A stretch of 64,000 bases of DNA from Caballeronia sp. SEWSISQ10-4 2 (GTDB lineage: Bacteria; Pseudomonadota; Gammaproteobacteria; Burkholderiales; Burkholderiaceae): the NCBI RefSeq assembly GCF_030464885.1, contig NZ_JALPRJ010000027.1, forward strand, positions 45,559-109,558, written 5' to 3'. The notes beneath the pieces are model-generated. The model saw nothing but the letters and a program-made list of their open reading frames with translations, was not told the origin of the DNA and did not search any database. The position numbers and the translations under genes are program-made. Positions 1 to 10,595 of this stretch are shown here, one piece after another (position 1 is the first letter of the stretch; each line of letters opens with the position of its first letter).

Positions 1-977
1 TGCACCGAGCGCTTGCCGCGTGCGTGGCCGTAGATCGGATCGCCGAGCAGCGGATGGCGGATATGCGCGCAATGCACGCGAATCTGGTGGGTTCGTCCCG
101 TATCGAGATCGCAATGGACAGCGGACACAGGCTGGTTGTTCCACATCGCGCGGTCGATGGTGCGGTAATGCGTGCGGGCATATTTCCCCGAAGCGCTCTC
201 CACCACCGCCATGCGCGTACGGTCACGCGGATCGCGGCCAATCGGGGCGTCGATCGTGCCTTCGTCCGGCATCGTTCCCCACACCAGCGCAACGTAGCGG
301 CGCTTCACCGTGCGGGCCTGCAACTGGCGTGTGAGGACGGTCTGCGCTTCGAGCGTGCGCGCCACCACCATCAATCCCGACGTTTCCTTATCCAGCCGAT
401 GCACGATGCCCGCGCGCGGCAAACCCGCGGCGGCGTCGCCGTATCGGTACAGCAGGCCGTTGAGCAGCGTGCCGCTCCAGTTGCCCGCGGCCGGATGCAC
501 GACCATACCCGCGGGCTTGTTGATGACCACGAGCGCATCGTCTTCATAAACGATGTCCAGCGGCACCGGTTCCGGCGTGAACGCAAGCTGCTCGGGCAGC
601 AAATCGGGAATCAGCGTGATGGTGGCGCCCAGCGGCACCGGCTGCCGGATCTTCGCGGGCGCGCCGTCCACCTGCACGCGTTGCGCATCGATCCAGGTCT
701 GCAGGCGGCTGCGTGAGAATTCGGGGAATAACCGCGCCATGACCTTGTCGAGGCGCTCGCCGGCGTACTCGTCGGGCACGAGGATCGTGCGCGGCGTTTC
801 GGCGTCGGCGCGGCGCTCGTGCAGGTTGGTGGGCACGGGTTTGCCATGAATCTCCGATGCAACATCCGGCGCAGCTGCCGGTTCGGTCAAATCGTCCGGG
901 CGTGCGTCGTCGGCCGATGCGCTTGGGCTATAATCTTTGCTGCGATCTTTGGTACGACTTGTACTTGAGCGGGTCAT
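1..977 (-). CDS. rluD: 23S rRNA pseudouridine synthase RluD (partial, 3' end beyond window)
   Basis: Large-subunit rRNA pseudouridine synthase of the RluA family. RluD makes the pseudouridines of the helix 69 loop of 23S rRNA. Translating the minus strand from the ATG at 977 gives an acidic N-terminal extension of about 50 residues, an S4-type RNA-binding segment ([18 protein letters not shown]), and the catalytic stretch [16 protein letters not shown] with the nucleophilic Asp. The family motif GRTHQIRVH follows. The frame stays open to base 1, so the C-terminus lies outside. It diverges from bamD with only 45 bp between the starts, an arrangement common in proteobacteria. Family is certain; RluD rather than RluC rests on the bamD neighbour and the extension. 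Confidence 0.93.
   Translation of the reverse strand, partial: MTRSSTSRTKDRSKDYSPSASADDARPDDLTEPAAAPDVASEIHGKPVPTNLHERRADAETPRTILVPDEYAGERLDKVMARLFPEFSRSRLQTWIDAQRVQVDGAPAKIRQPVPLGATITLIPDLLPEQLAFTPEPVPLDIVYEDDALVVINKPAGMVVHPAAGNWSGTLLNGLLYRYGDAAAGLPRAGIVHRLDKETSGLMVVARTLEAQTVLTRQLQARTVKRRYVALVWGTMPDEGTIDAPIGRDPRDRTRMAVVESASGKYARTHYRTIDRAMWNNQPVSAVHCDLDTGRTHQIRVHCAHIRHPLLGDPIYGHARGKRSV
906..934 (+). promoter_or_regulatory. possible bamD promoter (-10 TATAAT)
   Basis: A perfect TATAAT lies at 929–934, about 90 bp upstream of the bamD start, within the first codons of the divergent rluD. No good -35 hexamer is visible at 17 bp spacing, so the call rests on the -10 alone. Confidence 0.35.
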
Positions 978-1022
978 TTAGACTGAAAGCTGGGAATTAG
1001 CCAGAAAGGCATGAGCTAGAAA

Positions 1023-1907
1023 ATGCAAGCACTGATGCGAGCCGTGAATCAAGCTTTGAGAACCGTTTTGAACCCTGTGCGCCAGTTGCTCCGGCTATCG
1101 TCGAACTCGTCGGTCAGGGTCGTCGCGCTGGCTGCGGGTGCCGTCATTGTTGCGGGCTGTCATGGTTTGCCCGAGAAAACCGACGAAACGGCAACGTGGA
1201 ATAACGGCAAATTATACTCGGAGGCGCAGGATGCGCTGTCCGGCGGTGACTTCGGCAAATGTGCGAAGTATTTCGAGAACCTGGAAGGTCGCGATCCGTT
1301 CGGCCATTTTGCGCAGCAGGCGCAGATCAATGTCGCTTACTGCAACTGGAAAGACGGTGAAACCGCTTCCGCTGATTCGGCCATCGACCGCTTCATCAAG
1401 CTGCATCCGGATCACCCGGACATCGCCTACGCGTATTACCTGAAAGGCATGATCCACTTCAACGACGACCTCGGTTTGTTCGGCCGTTTCTCCGGCCAGG
1501 ACATGAGCGAACGCGATCCGAAGTCGCTGCGTGAATCGTACGACGCGTTCAAGGTCGTGGTCGACAAATATCCGCAAAGCAAGTATGCGCCGGACGCTGC
1601 GCAACGCATGCGCTACATCGTGAATGCGCTGGCTTCGCACGAAGTGCACGCGGCGGACTATTACTATCGGCGAGGCGCATATGTAGCGGCAATCAATCGC
1701 GCGCAACTCGCGATTCGTGAATACCGGAATGCACCTGCAACGGAAGACGCGTTGCACATCATGATGCTGTCGTACGGCAAGCTCGATCAGCCGCAACTGG
1801 AAGGCGACACGAAGCGCGTGTTGGCCGCCACGTTCCCCGACAGCCCGTATGTCACCGGCAAGCAGCGTCCCGGTAAGGAGAACAAATCGTGGTGGCAGAT
1901 TTGGTAA
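1023..1907 (+). CDS. bamD: outer membrane protein assembly factor BamD
   Basis: BamD is the essential lipoprotein of the BAM complex, which inserts beta-barrel proteins into the outer membrane. The reading frame has a basic N-terminal region, a hydrophobic stretch and a lipobox ending VIVAGC, with the acylated Cys near residue 46. Five TPR-like repeats follow (for example the segment around HPDHPDIAYAYYLKGM and the RGAYVAAINRAQLAIREY repeat). The n-region of about 30 residues before the hydrophobic core is longer than usual, so translation could start at an internal codon. Length (294 aa with signal) fits the family. It is monocistronic: a strong terminator follows directly and the next gene is convergent. 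Confidence 0.95.
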   Translation: MQALMRAVNQALRTVLNPVRQLLRLSSNSSVRVVALAAGAVIVAGCHGLPEKTDETATWNNGKLYSEAQDALSGGDFGKCAKYFENLEGRDPFGHFAQQAQINVAYCNWKDGETASADSAIDRFIKLHPDHPDIAYAYYLKGMIHFNDDLGLFGRFSGQDMSERDPKSLRESYDAFKVVVDKYPQSKYAPDAAQRMRYIVNALASHEVHAADYYYRRGAYVAAINRAQLAIREYRNAPATEDALHIMMLSYGKLDQPQLEGDTKRVLAATFPDSPYVTGKQRPGKENKSWWQIW

Positions 1908-1934
1908 GCGTTTCTGGACGCTGACCATTGCAAT

Positions 1935-1967
1935 AAAAAAACCCGGCTTTTTCGCCGGGTTTTTTTA
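1935..1967. terminator. bidirectional intrinsic terminator (bamD / dinG)
   Basis: AACCCGGC–TTTTTC–GCCGGGTT hairpin flanked by an A-run on one side and a T-run on the other. It lies between the convergent bamD and dinG-type genes and can serve both. Confidence 0.9.
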
Positions 1968-2025
1968 TTGTTTGGTTTTTCATTGCGTGAGAAGCAAGCT
2001 TGTCTACGGGTGACAAACACCGCCC

Positions 2026-4290
2026 TTATTCGTCCTCTTCAGCCACCGCCGTTTCCGGATCGGTGAAAAACGCGCGCACCACTTCCAGCTCGCGTGTGCG
2101 CTTGAAAGGCGGCAGGCTTTGCCAGATGCGCCGGCCATAGGGTTTATCGACGAGACGGGTATCGCAGATCATCAGCACGCCACGATCCGTTTCCGCACGG
2201 ATCAAACGGCCCGCGCCCTGCTTCAGCGTAATCACCGCCTGGGGCAACTGGTGCACGGCGAACGGGCTCAGGCCCTTCTTCGTCAACGCATCCAGCCTCG
2301 CCGACAACACCGGATCGTCGGGCGGCGCAAACGGCAGTTTGTCGATGACCACCAGCGACAGCGCATCGCCACGCACATCTACACCTTCCCAGAAGCTTTG
2401 GCTACCCACCAGGATCGCGTTGCCGTAGGAACGGAAGCGGTCGAGCAATTCGGTGCGGCTCGCGTCGCCCTGCACCAGCAACGGACGGTCCCAGCCACGA
2501 CGTTCGATGGTGTCACGCAACCGGTTTGCGATCCGGTCGACCGCGCGCAAGGTCGTGCACAGGAAGAACACGCCCCCCTTCGATGCCTCGATGACAGGCA
2601 GCGCGCCATCGAACACAGCGTCGGTGAAATTCGGCGACGACGGTTGCGGCAGGTTACGCGGCACGTACAGCAAGCCTTGCGTCGGGTAATCGAAGGGACT
2701 GGGCAGTGTCATCGAACGGCGCGCGTTCAGGCCCATTTGCGCGGCGTAATGCGTGAAATCGCCACGCACCGATAAAGTCGCCGATGTGAAAATCCACGCA
2801 CGCGGCACGCCAGCGCGCTGCTTCGAAAAGATCGGCGCGACGGACAGTGGCGTCTCGTGCAACTGCACCGTGTGCGAGAACACTTCGATCCATCGCACCA
2901 TCTCGTTCGGATCGCCTTTCGCCGCCGCTTCGGCTTCCTCGGCCACGGCCTTTTCGACCGAAGTCGGCGGCGCGGTCCAGCCGCCAAGCAAGCCCTGCAA
3001 CTCGCGCGCGCGACGCAGCAATGCGCCGAGAGACTCCGCCCGTTCAGCGTGTTCGCCGAGCGCTTTGGTCAGCGCGTCGAGATGCTCTTCCAGCGTATCG
3101 AGTGCGTCGAATAGCGGATGGTCGTCGGCAAGCTGACCGAGCGACATGCGCACCGAATCTTCCTTGAATGCCAGCCGTACATCGCGCGCCGCACGTTCCA
3201 GCGCCGCGCCAAGTTTGGTCCAGTCAGAGAAATCGCGGGCGTGGCTCAAACCTTCCGCTACAGCGTCGCGGGCCAGTTCGAGAAACTGCGTGGTGGATAC
3301 CGTCTCGCCGAAAAACAGCGTCGCGGTTTCGGGCAACTGATGCGCTTCGTCGAAGATGATGGTGTTGGCGGTCGGCAGCAACTCGGCCATGCCGGTGTCG
3401 CGCAGCATCACGTCGGCGAAGAACAAGTGGTGATTCACCACCACAATGTCCGCCTGCTGCGCCTCGCGCCGCGCCTGCATCACAAAGCACTCTTTGTACT
3501 GCGGACATTCCTGGCCGAGGCAGTTGTCGCGTGTGGACGTGACCATCGGCCAGACGGGCGAATTCTCGGGCACGCTCGCGAGTTCGGCTTTGTCGCCGGT
3601 GCGCGTGAGCTTCGCGAAGCGGATGATTTCCTGCAAATGCGACGTGTCCTGGCGCGTCGGCAAACGGCCGTTGTCGGCGGTGCGTTGCAGGTAGTAGTGA
3701 CACAGATAATTCGCGCGCCCTTTCAGCATGGCGACCGACACCGGCACGGCGAGCGCGTCGCGCACGGTGGGAATGTCCCGCTGGAATAGCTGGTCCTGCA
3801 AGTGCTTCGTGCCGGTCGAGACGATCACCTTGCCGCCCCACAACATGGCCGGCACGAGGTACGCGAAGGTCTTGCCGGTACCCGTGCCCGCTTCCACGAT
3901 CAGCGTGTTCTCGCCGCCGTCGATACCGGTCGACGCCGTCGCCAAACCAAGCTCGTCCGCGCCGCCCTCAGGCACGACCGGCGCATCCGATGGCCCGAAT
4001 TTGCGCGCGGGACGGCGTTGCGCGTCGAACATCGCGGGTTCGGGCATCGCACGCCCGGACGCTTCCATGGCTGCCGCAACCGCGCGCGCCATCTCGACCT
4101 GCGAGGCACGCGAACGATAACCATCGATGTGCCGCGCCAGCAGACCCTCGGCGGCAAAAATCGCGTCGAGTTCAGTGCGCCGCTTCGGTGCGAGTGAAAG
4201 CGAAAGCGAGGTGTCGACGACACCCGCCTTCGCGGCCGGCTTCAGCACGGATTCCGCGTTCTCTGTGAGAGCATTGTCGGGCGAATTCAA
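2026..4290 (-). CDS. dinG: ATP-dependent DNA helicase, DinG/YoaA type
   Basis: Superfamily 2, XPD/Rad3-like 5'-3' DNA helicase. The Walker A motif EAGTGTGKT is at about residues 133–141 and the DEAH box at 314–317. Four cysteines (about C197, C257, C262, C268) sit between them in the pattern that binds the 4Fe-4S cluster in this family. The C-terminal motor domain contains the QGAGRLIRAETDRGV motif VI. Length is 754 aa. An unusual feature is a Pro/Ala-rich insertion of about 45 residues between the N-terminal Q-like region and Walker A. It is transcribed alone on the minus strand. YoaA and DinG cannot be separated from sequence features alone; betaproteobacterial copies are usually labelled dinG or yoaA. 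Confidence 0.9.
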   Translation of the reverse strand: MNSPDNALTENAESVLKPAAKAGVVDTSLSLSLAPKRRTELDAIFAAEGLLARHIDGYRSRASQVEMARAVAAAMEASGRAMPEPAMFDAQRRPARKFGPSDAPVVPEGGADELGLATASTGIDGGENTLIVEAGTGTGKTFAYLVPAMLWGGKVIVSTGTKHLQDQLFQRDIPTVRDALAVPVSVAMLKGRANYLCHYYLQRTADNGRLPTRQDTSHLQEIIRFAKLTRTGDKAELASVPENSPVWPMVTSTRDNCLGQECPQYKECFVMQARREAQQADIVVVNHHLFFADVMLRDTGMAELLPTANTIIFDEAHQLPETATLFFGETVSTTQFLELARDAVAEGLSHARDFSDWTKLGAALERAARDVRLAFKEDSVRMSLGQLADDHPLFDALDTLEEHLDALTKALGEHAERAESLGALLRRARELQGLLGGWTAPPTSVEKAVAEEAEAAAKGDPNEMVRWIEVFSHTVQLHETPLSVAPIFSKQRAGVPRAWIFTSATLSVRGDFTHYAAQMGLNARRSMTLPSPFDYPTQGLLYVPRNLPQPSSPNFTDAVFDGALPVIEASKGGVFFLCTTLRAVDRIANRLRDTIERRGWDRPLLVQGDASRTELLDRFRSYGNAILVGSQSFWEGVDVRGDALSLVVIDKLPFAPPDDPVLSARLDALTKKGLSPFAVHQLPQAVITLKQGAGRLIRAETDRGVLMICDTRLVDKPYGRRIWQSLPPFKRTRELEVVRAFFTDPETAVAEEDE

Positions 4291-4412
4291 GGGGGCGTTC
4301 CTGCTTGTGTTCCTGCTCGTAACTGGCGTAAGCCAAGCTTGTTTCTACCCTGCCGGCGAGGCGGCCTGGGCAGCTGGCATGAAGTTCTTCCGGGCTACGC
4401 ACGTCACGCGAC

Positions 4413-4649
4413 TTACGTATCTTGAGTGCCTGAGCGCCCGTCCGGTTCCAGCTGCAATTGCAGCAGGATGATTGTGTCCTTGACCTTGAGCTTGCGCTTC
4501 TTCAGCCGCCGGATCTCGAGGTCGTTGATGCCGGGAACGTCGGCCATCTTGCCGATAAGACTATCCAGGCCGTGATGCTCCGCCTCCAACTGCCCGATAC
4601 GTTCGCGGATCGTGCCTGTGTCGACTGCTGCTGCAGGATATGCATGCAT
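4413..4649 (-). CDS. YdcH-like DUF465 protein
   Basis: Small (78 aa) cytosolic protein of the DUF465/YdcH family, recognised by the helical stretch ending RRLKKRKLKVKDTI, a nearly invariant Lys/Arg-rich hairpin of the family. No biochemical role is established for the family. The N-terminal half is predicted helical and acidic (RIGQLEAEHHGLDSLI). The ATG has a good Shine–Dalgarno sequence (GGGGAG a few bases upstream), which fixes the start. Neighbours suggest no shared function. The gene appears monocistronic, between dinG and the secreted coiled-coil gene. Confidence 0.88.
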   Translation of the reverse strand: MHAYPAAAVDTGTIRERIGQLEAEHHGLDSLIGKMADVPGINDLEIRRLKKRKLKVKDTIILLQLQLEPDGRSGTQDT

Positions 4650-4724
4650 ACTCGGCTCCCCTGGTCGCGGCGAGCCGCTTCAGGTCATTGGCGGCGTCGC
4701 CCGAGGTTGCGGTGCGGCCCCGGC

Positions 4725-5759
4725 TTACTTCGGCTGCTGCTGTTGCTGTTGCTGCTTAAGCTGTTCCTGATGCGCGCGGTCTGCCGCGTCCTGCTGTGCA
4801 CGCTGCGCCTGCTTGGCGGCTGCTTCCTTCTGCCGGGCCTGGACTTCCGCCTGGTGCTCGGCAGCGTCGCGTTGCTTGGCCGCAAAGCGTTCGGCCTTGT
4901 CCTCGCGGTCCTTTGCGTCCTGCACGCCGCGCGCGGCGGCATCGGCGAGTTTCTTCTGGTAGTCCGCCTGCTTGCGATCGAAGGTAGCCTGGTTCTGTGC
5001 ACGCTGCGGCGCTTCCGCGTTCCGCTGCGCCGCGGATAACTCGTTCTGGCGCTGCTTCTCGGCGAACGATTCCGCGCTAGCCTTCTCGCTCGCCGAACGC
5101 TGCGGCGCTTCGGCCGCGTACTGTGCGCGTTTGATCGCGGTTTGCTGGTCACGCTGCTGCGCGTGCAGCTGGCGTTGTTCGTCGTCGAGCGCCAGCTGTT
5201 CCTTACGAATCTGCTGGCTCACCTCGCGCTTGGCTTCGCGCGCGACGCCCACACAATGATTGACGAAGAAGTCGCTGTAGCAATCGTGCTGCTTGACCGC
5301 GTAGCGATAGTTATTCTCCTCGCTGCGCACATCCAGCGCCTTCTGGCGCGCACTGAAACCGTTTGGGTCGGCCGCTGCGTCGGGCGCGCTAGCTTCGAGT
5401 GCGCCGGCCGCCTGACTTGCCGGCACGTCCGATGCAGCTCCCGCGGCACTGCCTTGCGCGCCTGTCTCGACGAGCGGCGTTTGCGTGACAGACGTGCCCG
5501 GGTCGATGGGCTTCTGCATCTGCGCCATCGCCGCGGGCCCGAAACCTGCGCAGGCCAGCACGAACAGCACTGCGGCGACGGGCCGGGCGACCTGCAAGAC
5601 CTGCCGCGACGCCCTTGTCGGCCGCACGACGGCAACAGCGCCGCCCGATGCGGTCAGACCGGTCGAGGCGAACGAATCGACTGGAGCAGTCGGCGAAGCG
5701 GGCAAAAGGCGGGAAGTCGGCAACGTGATAGCCAGCGTGATAGACAAGGAGACGGACAA
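4725..5759 (-). CDS. secreted Gln/Ala-rich coiled-coil protein, function unknown
   Basis: I do not recognise a named family. From the C-terminus back, it has a polyglutamine tail (about nine Gln), then about 200 residues of Ala/Gln/Lys/Arg/Glu-rich helix strongly suggestive of a coiled coil, resembling the central rod of TolA. Before that comes a two-cysteine patch (KQHDCYSDFFVNHCVG) and a low-complexity Ala/Ser/Pro linker. There is a clear signal peptide, VAAVLFVLACAGFGPAAMAQ. The longest frame starts at a TTG (5759) and there is no upstream ATG. A GTG at 5627 would put the signal peptide at the very N-terminus (MRPTRASRQVL...) and is a more natural start. The decapeptide-scale motif AEAPQR occurs twice in the rod. 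It is probably periplasmic. Divergent from tex. Confidence 0.7.
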   Translation of the reverse strand: MSVSLSITLAITLPTSRLLPASPTAPVDSFASTGLTASGGAVAVVRPTRASRQVLQVARPVAAVLFVLACAGFGPAAMAQMQKPIDPGTSVTQTPLVETGAQGSAAGAASDVPASQAAGALEASAPDAAADPNGFSARQKALDVRSEENNYRYAVKQHDCYSDFFVNHCVGVAREAKREVSQQIRKEQLALDDEQRQLHAQQRDQQTAIKRAQYAAEAPQRSASEKASAESFAEKQRQNELSAAQRNAEAPQRAQNQATFDRKQADYQKKLADAAARGVQDAKDREDKAERFAAKQRDAAEHQAEVQARQKEAAAKQAQRAQQDAADRAHQEQLKQQQQQQQPK

Positions 5760-5932
5760 GGTAGTGAAAGCAGCGTCTACGATCCTGAAATTCTATCACC
5801 GCGCGCCGGAGCCCTCCGGCATTTATGGCAAAATGCCCCGCTTCACCAACCCGGCAAACGTGTTCGCGCGGCTTTTGTGAAAAGCGCGGCACTAAAAGCC
5901 CTTGATGAGCCAGCAGGCTGACGCAGACCCCC

Positions 5933-8296
5933 ATGACGGAAACCGTAGCACTCAAGATTGTCCAGCGCATCGCCACCGAGTTGAGCGTGCAGCCGCGGCA
6001 GGTCGCCGCCACCGTGCAACTCCTCGATGAAGGCGCAACCGTTCCGTTCATCGCCCGTTATCGAAAAGAAGTGACAGGCAATCTCGACGACACGCAATTG
6101 CGCAATCTCGAGGAACGGCTCATCTATCTGCGCGAGCTGGAGGACCGGCGCGCGGTGATTGTCCAGAGCATCGACGAACAGGGCAAACTCACGCCCGAGC
6201 TGCGTGCAGCCGTGGAAGGCGCCGACAGCAAGCAGGTGCTGGAAGACCTGTATCTCCCGTACAAACCGAAGCGCCGCACCCGCGCGATGATTGCTCGCGA
6301 AGCCGGCCTGCAGCCGCTCGCGGACGCCCTTCTTGCCGATCCGAAGCTCGATCCGCAAACCGAAGCAGCACGCTACGTGGATGCCGAAAAAGGCGTCGCC
6401 GATATCAAAGCCGCGCTCGACGGCGCCCGCGATATCCTCTCGGAGCAGTTCGGCGAAACGGCGGAAATTCTCGGTAAGGTTCGCGATTACCTGTTCAAGC
6501 AAGGCAGCGTGATTTCGACGGTCGTCGAGGGGAAGGAAAAAGAGGAAGGCGAGAAATTCCGCGATTACTATGACTACTCGGAGACGATCCGCACCGTGCC
6601 GTCGCATCGGGCGCTCGCGCTGTTCCGGGCTCGTAATGCGGGCGTGCTAACGGTCAAGCTTGGCTTGGGCGGAGAACTCGATGCGCAAGTACCGCATCCG
6701 GGCGAAACCCTGATCGCGAACCATGTGGGGATCGCCAATCAAGGGCGCCCCGCCGATAAATGGCTGGCAGACGTGTGCCGCTGGTGCTGGCGCGTGAAGG
6801 TCCAGCCGAATATCGAAAACGATTTGCTGACGAATTTGCGTGAAGAAGCCGAAGCTGAGGCCATTCGCGTGTTTGCACGCAACCTGAAAGACCTCCTGCT
6901 CGCAGCGCCTGCGGGTCCGAAAGCCGTGATCGGCCTAGATCCGGGCATGCGTACCGGTGTGAAAGTGGCCGTGGTCGATCGTACCGGCAAGCTGCTCGCG
7001 ACCGACGTGATTTATCCGCACGAACCGCGTCGCGACTGGGACGGCTCGCTGGCCAAACTCGCGCGAATCGCCGCGCAGACGCAAGCCGAACTGATCAGTA
7101 TCGGCAATGGCACGGCGTCGCGTGAAACCGACAAGCTCGCGAGCGAGTTGATCGCGAAACATCCGGAACTGAAGCTGCAGAAGATCGTGGTGTCCGAGGC
7201 GGGCGCATCGATTTATTCGGCCTCCGAACTGGCATCGAAGGAATTTCCTGATCTCGATGTGACGCTGCGCGGCGCTGTGTCGATCGCCCGGCGGCTGCAA
7301 GATCCGCTCGCCGAACTCGTCAAGATCGATCCGAAAGCGATCGGTGTCGGCCAGTATCAGCACGACGTCAACCAGCGCGAGCTTGCCCGCTCGCTCGACG
7401 CAGTAGTCGAGGATTGCGTGAACGCGGTCGGCGTGGATGCCAATACCGCGTCGGTTGCGCTGCTCGCGCGCGTGTCGGGGTTGAACGCGACGCTGGCACG
7501 CAACATCGTCGATTTCCGCGACGCCAACGGTCCGTTTGCCTCACGTGATCAATTGAAGAAAGTGCCCCGTCTCGGCGATAAAACCTTCGAACAGGCCGCC
7601 GGATTCTTGCGCATCAACAACGGTGTGAATCCGCTGGACCGCTCGTCCGTGCACCCGGAAGCGTATCCGGTCGTCGAACGGATCCTGGCCAAGATCAAGA
7701 AACACGCCGCCGATGTCATGGGCAAGCGCGAAGCATTGGCAGGTTTGTCGCCGGCGGATTTCGTCGATGAACGATTCGGCCTGCCGACCGTGCGCGACAT
7801 CCTCGCCGAACTTGAAAAGCCGGGCCGCGATCCGCGTCCCGAGTTCAAGACGGCCACGTTCCGCGAGGGCGTCGAAAAACTCTCCGATCTCACGCCGGGT
7901 ATGATCCTGGAAGGCGTGGTCACGAACGTGGCGGCGTTTGGCGCGTTTATCGATATCGGTGTGCATCAGGACGGATTGGTGCACGTATCGGCGATGTCGA
8001 CGAAGTTCATCAAGGACCCGCATGAGGTGGTGAAGGCGGGTCAGGTGGTAAAAGTCAAGGTGCTGGAGACGGATGTGAAGCGCCAGCGGATCGCGCTCAC
8101 GATGCGTCTGGACGACGACTTCGCCGCGGACGGCTCGTCCGCACAACAGCAGCCACGTGGTGCGCAGGACCGCCGAGGCGGCAGCGGTGGCGGTGGCGGT
8201 GCAAGCGCCCGCGACATCCGCGGCAATGCGGGTGGCAAGCGTGAGCCGGAAGCGGCCAGCGCGATGGCAGCGGCGTTTGCAAAGTTGAAGAAATAA
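5933..8296 (+). CDS. tex: Tex-family RNA-binding transcription accessory protein
   Basis: Tex is a conserved nucleic-acid-binding protein linked to transcription and to toxin expression in pathogens. Domains in order are an N-terminal helical Tex region, a YqgF/RNase H-like fold ([18 protein letters not shown], about residue 330), helix-hairpin-helix repeats ([19 protein letters not shown]), and a C-terminal S1 domain ([20 protein letters not shown], about 650–720). The tail is Gly/Arg-rich ([13 protein letters not shown]), typical of nucleic-acid contacts. Length is 787 aa, as expected. It is monocistronic, with a terminator shared with kup. The ATG at 5933 follows a weak ribosome-binding region. 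Confidence 0.96.
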   Translation: MTETVALKIVQRIATELSVQPRQVAATVQLLDEGATVPFIARYRKEVTGNLDDTQLRNLEERLIYLRELEDRRAVIVQSIDEQGKLTPELRAAVEGADSKQVLEDLYLPYKPKRRTRAMIAREAGLQPLADALLADPKLDPQTEAARYVDAEKGVADIKAALDGARDILSEQFGETAEILGKVRDYLFKQGSVISTVVEGKEKEEGEKFRDYYDYSETIRTVPSHRALALFRARNAGVLTVKLGLGGELDAQVPHPGETLIANHVGIANQGRPADKWLADVCRWCWRVKVQPNIENDLLTNLREEAEAEAIRVFARNLKDLLLAAPAGPKAVIGLDPGMRTGVKVAVVDRTGKLLATDVIYPHEPRRDWDGSLAKLARIAAQTQAELISIGNGTASRETDKLASELIAKHPELKLQKIVVSEAGASIYSASELASKEFPDLDVTLRGAVSIARRLQDPLAELVKIDPKAIGVGQYQHDVNQRELARSLDAVVEDCVNAVGVDANTASVALLARVSGLNATLARNIVDFRDANGPFASRDQLKKVPRLGDKTFEQAAGFLRINNGVNPLDRSSVHPEAYPVVERILAKIKKHAADVMGKREALAGLSPADFVDERFGLPTVRDILAELEKPGRDPRPEFKTATFREGVEKLSDLTPGMILEGVVTNVAAFGAFIDIGVHQDGLVHVSAMSTKFIKDPHEVVKAGQVVKVKVLETDVKRQRIALTMRLDDDFAADGSSAQQQPRGAQDRRGGSGGGGGASARDIRGNAGGKREPEAASAMAAAFAKLKK

Positions 8297-8321
8297 GCGA
8301 ACGACACTGCTCGAAGAAATG

Positions 8322-8354
8322 AAAACGGCCCGTTCAGCGAGACGGGCCGTTTTC
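8322..8354. terminator. bidirectional terminator between tex and kup
   Basis: Perfect stem AAACGGCCCGT / ACGGGCCGTTT with A- and T-runs on the two sides, between the convergent tex and kup genes. Confidence 0.9.
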
Positions 8355-8406
8355 ATTCAACGATCAATTCGGGCCGCGTGTATAGACTATTCAACCACGC
8401 TCACCA

Positions 8407-10299
8407 TCAGATCTCGATCTTCGTCCCCAACTCAACCACCCGGTTCGCGGGAATACTAAAAAAGTCCGTCGGCTTGGCGGCATTCTGGTGCATCCACGCG
8501 AACACGCGTTCGCGCCACACAGACATGCCCGGCAACTGCGTTGGCACGACCGTCTCCCGTGCCATGAAAAACGATGTATCCATGAGTTCGAACGTCATGT
8601 CATGGGTACGACCAATTTCGTGCAGCACCGCCTTAACGTCCGGCGTTTCGTTAAAGCCGTACTGCGCCTTCGCAAGATATAGCCCGCCGCCCGCGTCCTT
8701 TACCTCCACTCGCGCAGCGTCGTCAACGTACGGCACATCGCGCGTCACGAAATTCAGGAAGATGGTGCGCTCGTGCAGAACCTTGTTGTGCTTCAGGTTG
8801 TGCAGCAGGCTCACGGGCACGAGCGAGTCGTTGCCGGTCAGATAAATCGCCGTACCCGACACCCGATGCGGCGGATGCGCGAGCAATCCCTGCAGGAACG
8901 GCATCAACGGAATACCATCCGCGGCGGTCCGGTCCTTGACGATCATGCGGCCCTTGAACCACGTCATCAGCAGGAAAAACAGCACCCCGCCGATACCCAG
9001 CGGCAACCAGCCGCCCTGCTCGATCTTGAGAAGACTGGCGCCGAAGAACCCGACATCGACGATAAAAAACACGCTGATAATCGCGCCCACCAGAAACTTA
9101 TTCCAGCCCCACAGCTTGGTCATCACGACCGACGCAAGAATGGTCGTGACCAGCATGGTCGCGGTGACGGCCAGTCCATACGCTGCCGCAAGATTCTCGG
9201 AGCTTTTGAAGCCGATCACGATGCACAGGATGATGAACAACAGCATCCAGTTCACGACCGGAATATAGATCTGCCCGATCGCGAGATCCGACGTATGCAG
9301 GATCTTCATACGGGGCACGTAACCAAGCTGGATTGCCTGGCTCGTCAGCGAATACGCGCCTGAAATCACAGCCTGGGACGCAATCACCGTCGCAACAGTC
9401 GACAGGATCACCAAAGGCAGCAACGCCCATTCCGGCGCCATGAGAAAGAACGGGCTTTCCCGGGCTTCCGGCGAGTGCATCAGCAACGCGCCCTGACCGA
9501 AATAATTGAGCAGCAGCGACGGCATGACGAGGCCATACCAGCCGTAGCGAATCGGCTTTGCGCCGAAGTGCCCCATGTCGGCATACAGCGCTTCTGCGCC
9601 GGTCAGCACCAGCACGACCGACCCGAGCACGATATACGTCTGCAGCACGTGCGCGGCCATGAACGAAAACGCGTAGTACGGGTTCAACGCGATCAGCACG
9701 CGCGGCATTTGCACGATGTGATACACGCCAAGCAAGGCAAGCGTCAGAAACCACAGCACCATGATCGGGCCGAAGAGTTTGCCGACTACCGACGTGCCGC
9801 GGCGCTGGATCCAGAACAGCATCACGAGAATGACGATGGTAATGGGAATGACATAATTCGACAGTGCCGGCGTGGCGATTTCCAACCCTTCCACTGCCGA
9901 TATCACCGACATGGCCGGTGTAATCACCGCATCGCCGTAAAACATGCACGCGCCGAAAATGCCGAGCATCATCATCACGCCGGTCGCACGCCCGGACCCC
10001 TTCAACGTGCGCAATGCAAGCGTCATCAGCGCGAGCACGCCGCCTTCGCCGTTATTGTCGGCGCGCATCACGAAGAGCACGTATTTGATGGCGACGACAA
10101 TCACGATCGCCCAGAACAGCAGCGAGATGACCCCGAGGATGGAAGCTTCGTTCAGTTCGATGCCATGCGACTTGCTGAAGGCCTCTTTCAATGCATACAG
10201 CGGGCTGGTACCGATATCGCCGAACACCACGCCGATTGCGGCGAGTGCCAGGGCAGGCAGCGGCTGTTTGCGCTCATGCGCATGGGTCATATTGTTCAT
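8407..10299 (-). CDS. kup: low-affinity potassium uptake transporter Kup
   Basis: Kup (TrkD) imports K+ with protons across the inner membrane. The sequence begins with a short basic N-terminus, then the hallmark [20 protein letters not shown] in the first membrane segment. About 12 hydrophobic segments follow to roughly residue 470 (for example [20 protein letters not shown], a second family signature). A cytosolic C-terminal domain ends in VELGTKIEI. Length of 630 aa is standard. It is transcribed alone. A TAGAAT-like -10 occurs just upstream of the start. Confidence 0.97.
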   Translation of the reverse strand: MNNMTHAHERKQPLPALALAAIGVVFGDIGTSPLYALKEAFSKSHGIELNEASILGVISLLFWAIVIVVAIKYVLFVMRADNNGEGGVLALMTLALRTLKGSGRATGVMMMLGIFGACMFYGDAVITPAMSVISAVEGLEIATPALSNYVIPITIVILVMLFWIQRRGTSVVGKLFGPIMVLWFLTLALLGVYHIVQMPRVLIALNPYYAFSFMAAHVLQTYIVLGSVVLVLTGAEALYADMGHFGAKPIRYGWYGLVMPSLLLNYFGQGALLMHSPEARESPFFLMAPEWALLPLVILSTVATVIASQAVISGAYSLTSQAIQLGYVPRMKILHTSDLAIGQIYIPVVNWMLLFIILCIVIGFKSSENLAAAYGLAVTATMLVTTILASVVMTKLWGWNKFLVGAIISVFFIVDVGFFGASLLKIEQGGWLPLGIGGVLFFLLMTWFKGRMIVKDRTAADGIPLMPFLQGLLAHPPHRVSGTAIYLTGNDSLVPVSLLHNLKHNKVLHERTIFLNFVTRDVPYVDDAARVEVKDAGGGLYLAKAQYGFNETPDVKAVLHEIGRTHDMTFELMDTSFFMARETVVPTQLPGMSVWRERVFAWMHQNAAKPTDFFSIPANRVVELGTKIEI

Positions 10300-10472
10300 A
10301 AACGCGGGAGCCGTCCGAAGCGGAAAAAAACGAACGCCATTCTAACGTTGCGTGCGGCGCCTGACCGGCCTGTTGTGATACCACGACGGCCGGAGCGAGA
10401 CGGCAGTTTAGCATTGCGGCAAAGCCGCGAAGGTGCATGGACGGCGCTTTCCGCCGTTTATCGGCGATGTGC

Positions 10473-10522
10473 AAAAAAACGCCGTTCGAGCGCATTGGAT
10501 TGCGAATCGAACGGCGTTTAGT
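10473..10522 (-). terminator. terminator downstream of the phosphoribosyltransferase gene
   Basis: Long inverted repeat AAACGCCGTTCGA ... TCGAACGGCGTTT. On the minus strand it is followed by a T-run. It closes the purA-side transcription unit. The rest of 10,300–10,595 shows no gene. Confidence 0.85.
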
Positions 10523-10595
10523 TTCATTTTTTGTTCTTCTTTTTTTGTTCCTCCGAGTCACGGCCGGCCGGGATCAAGACAGGCTCAAGCCCCGA

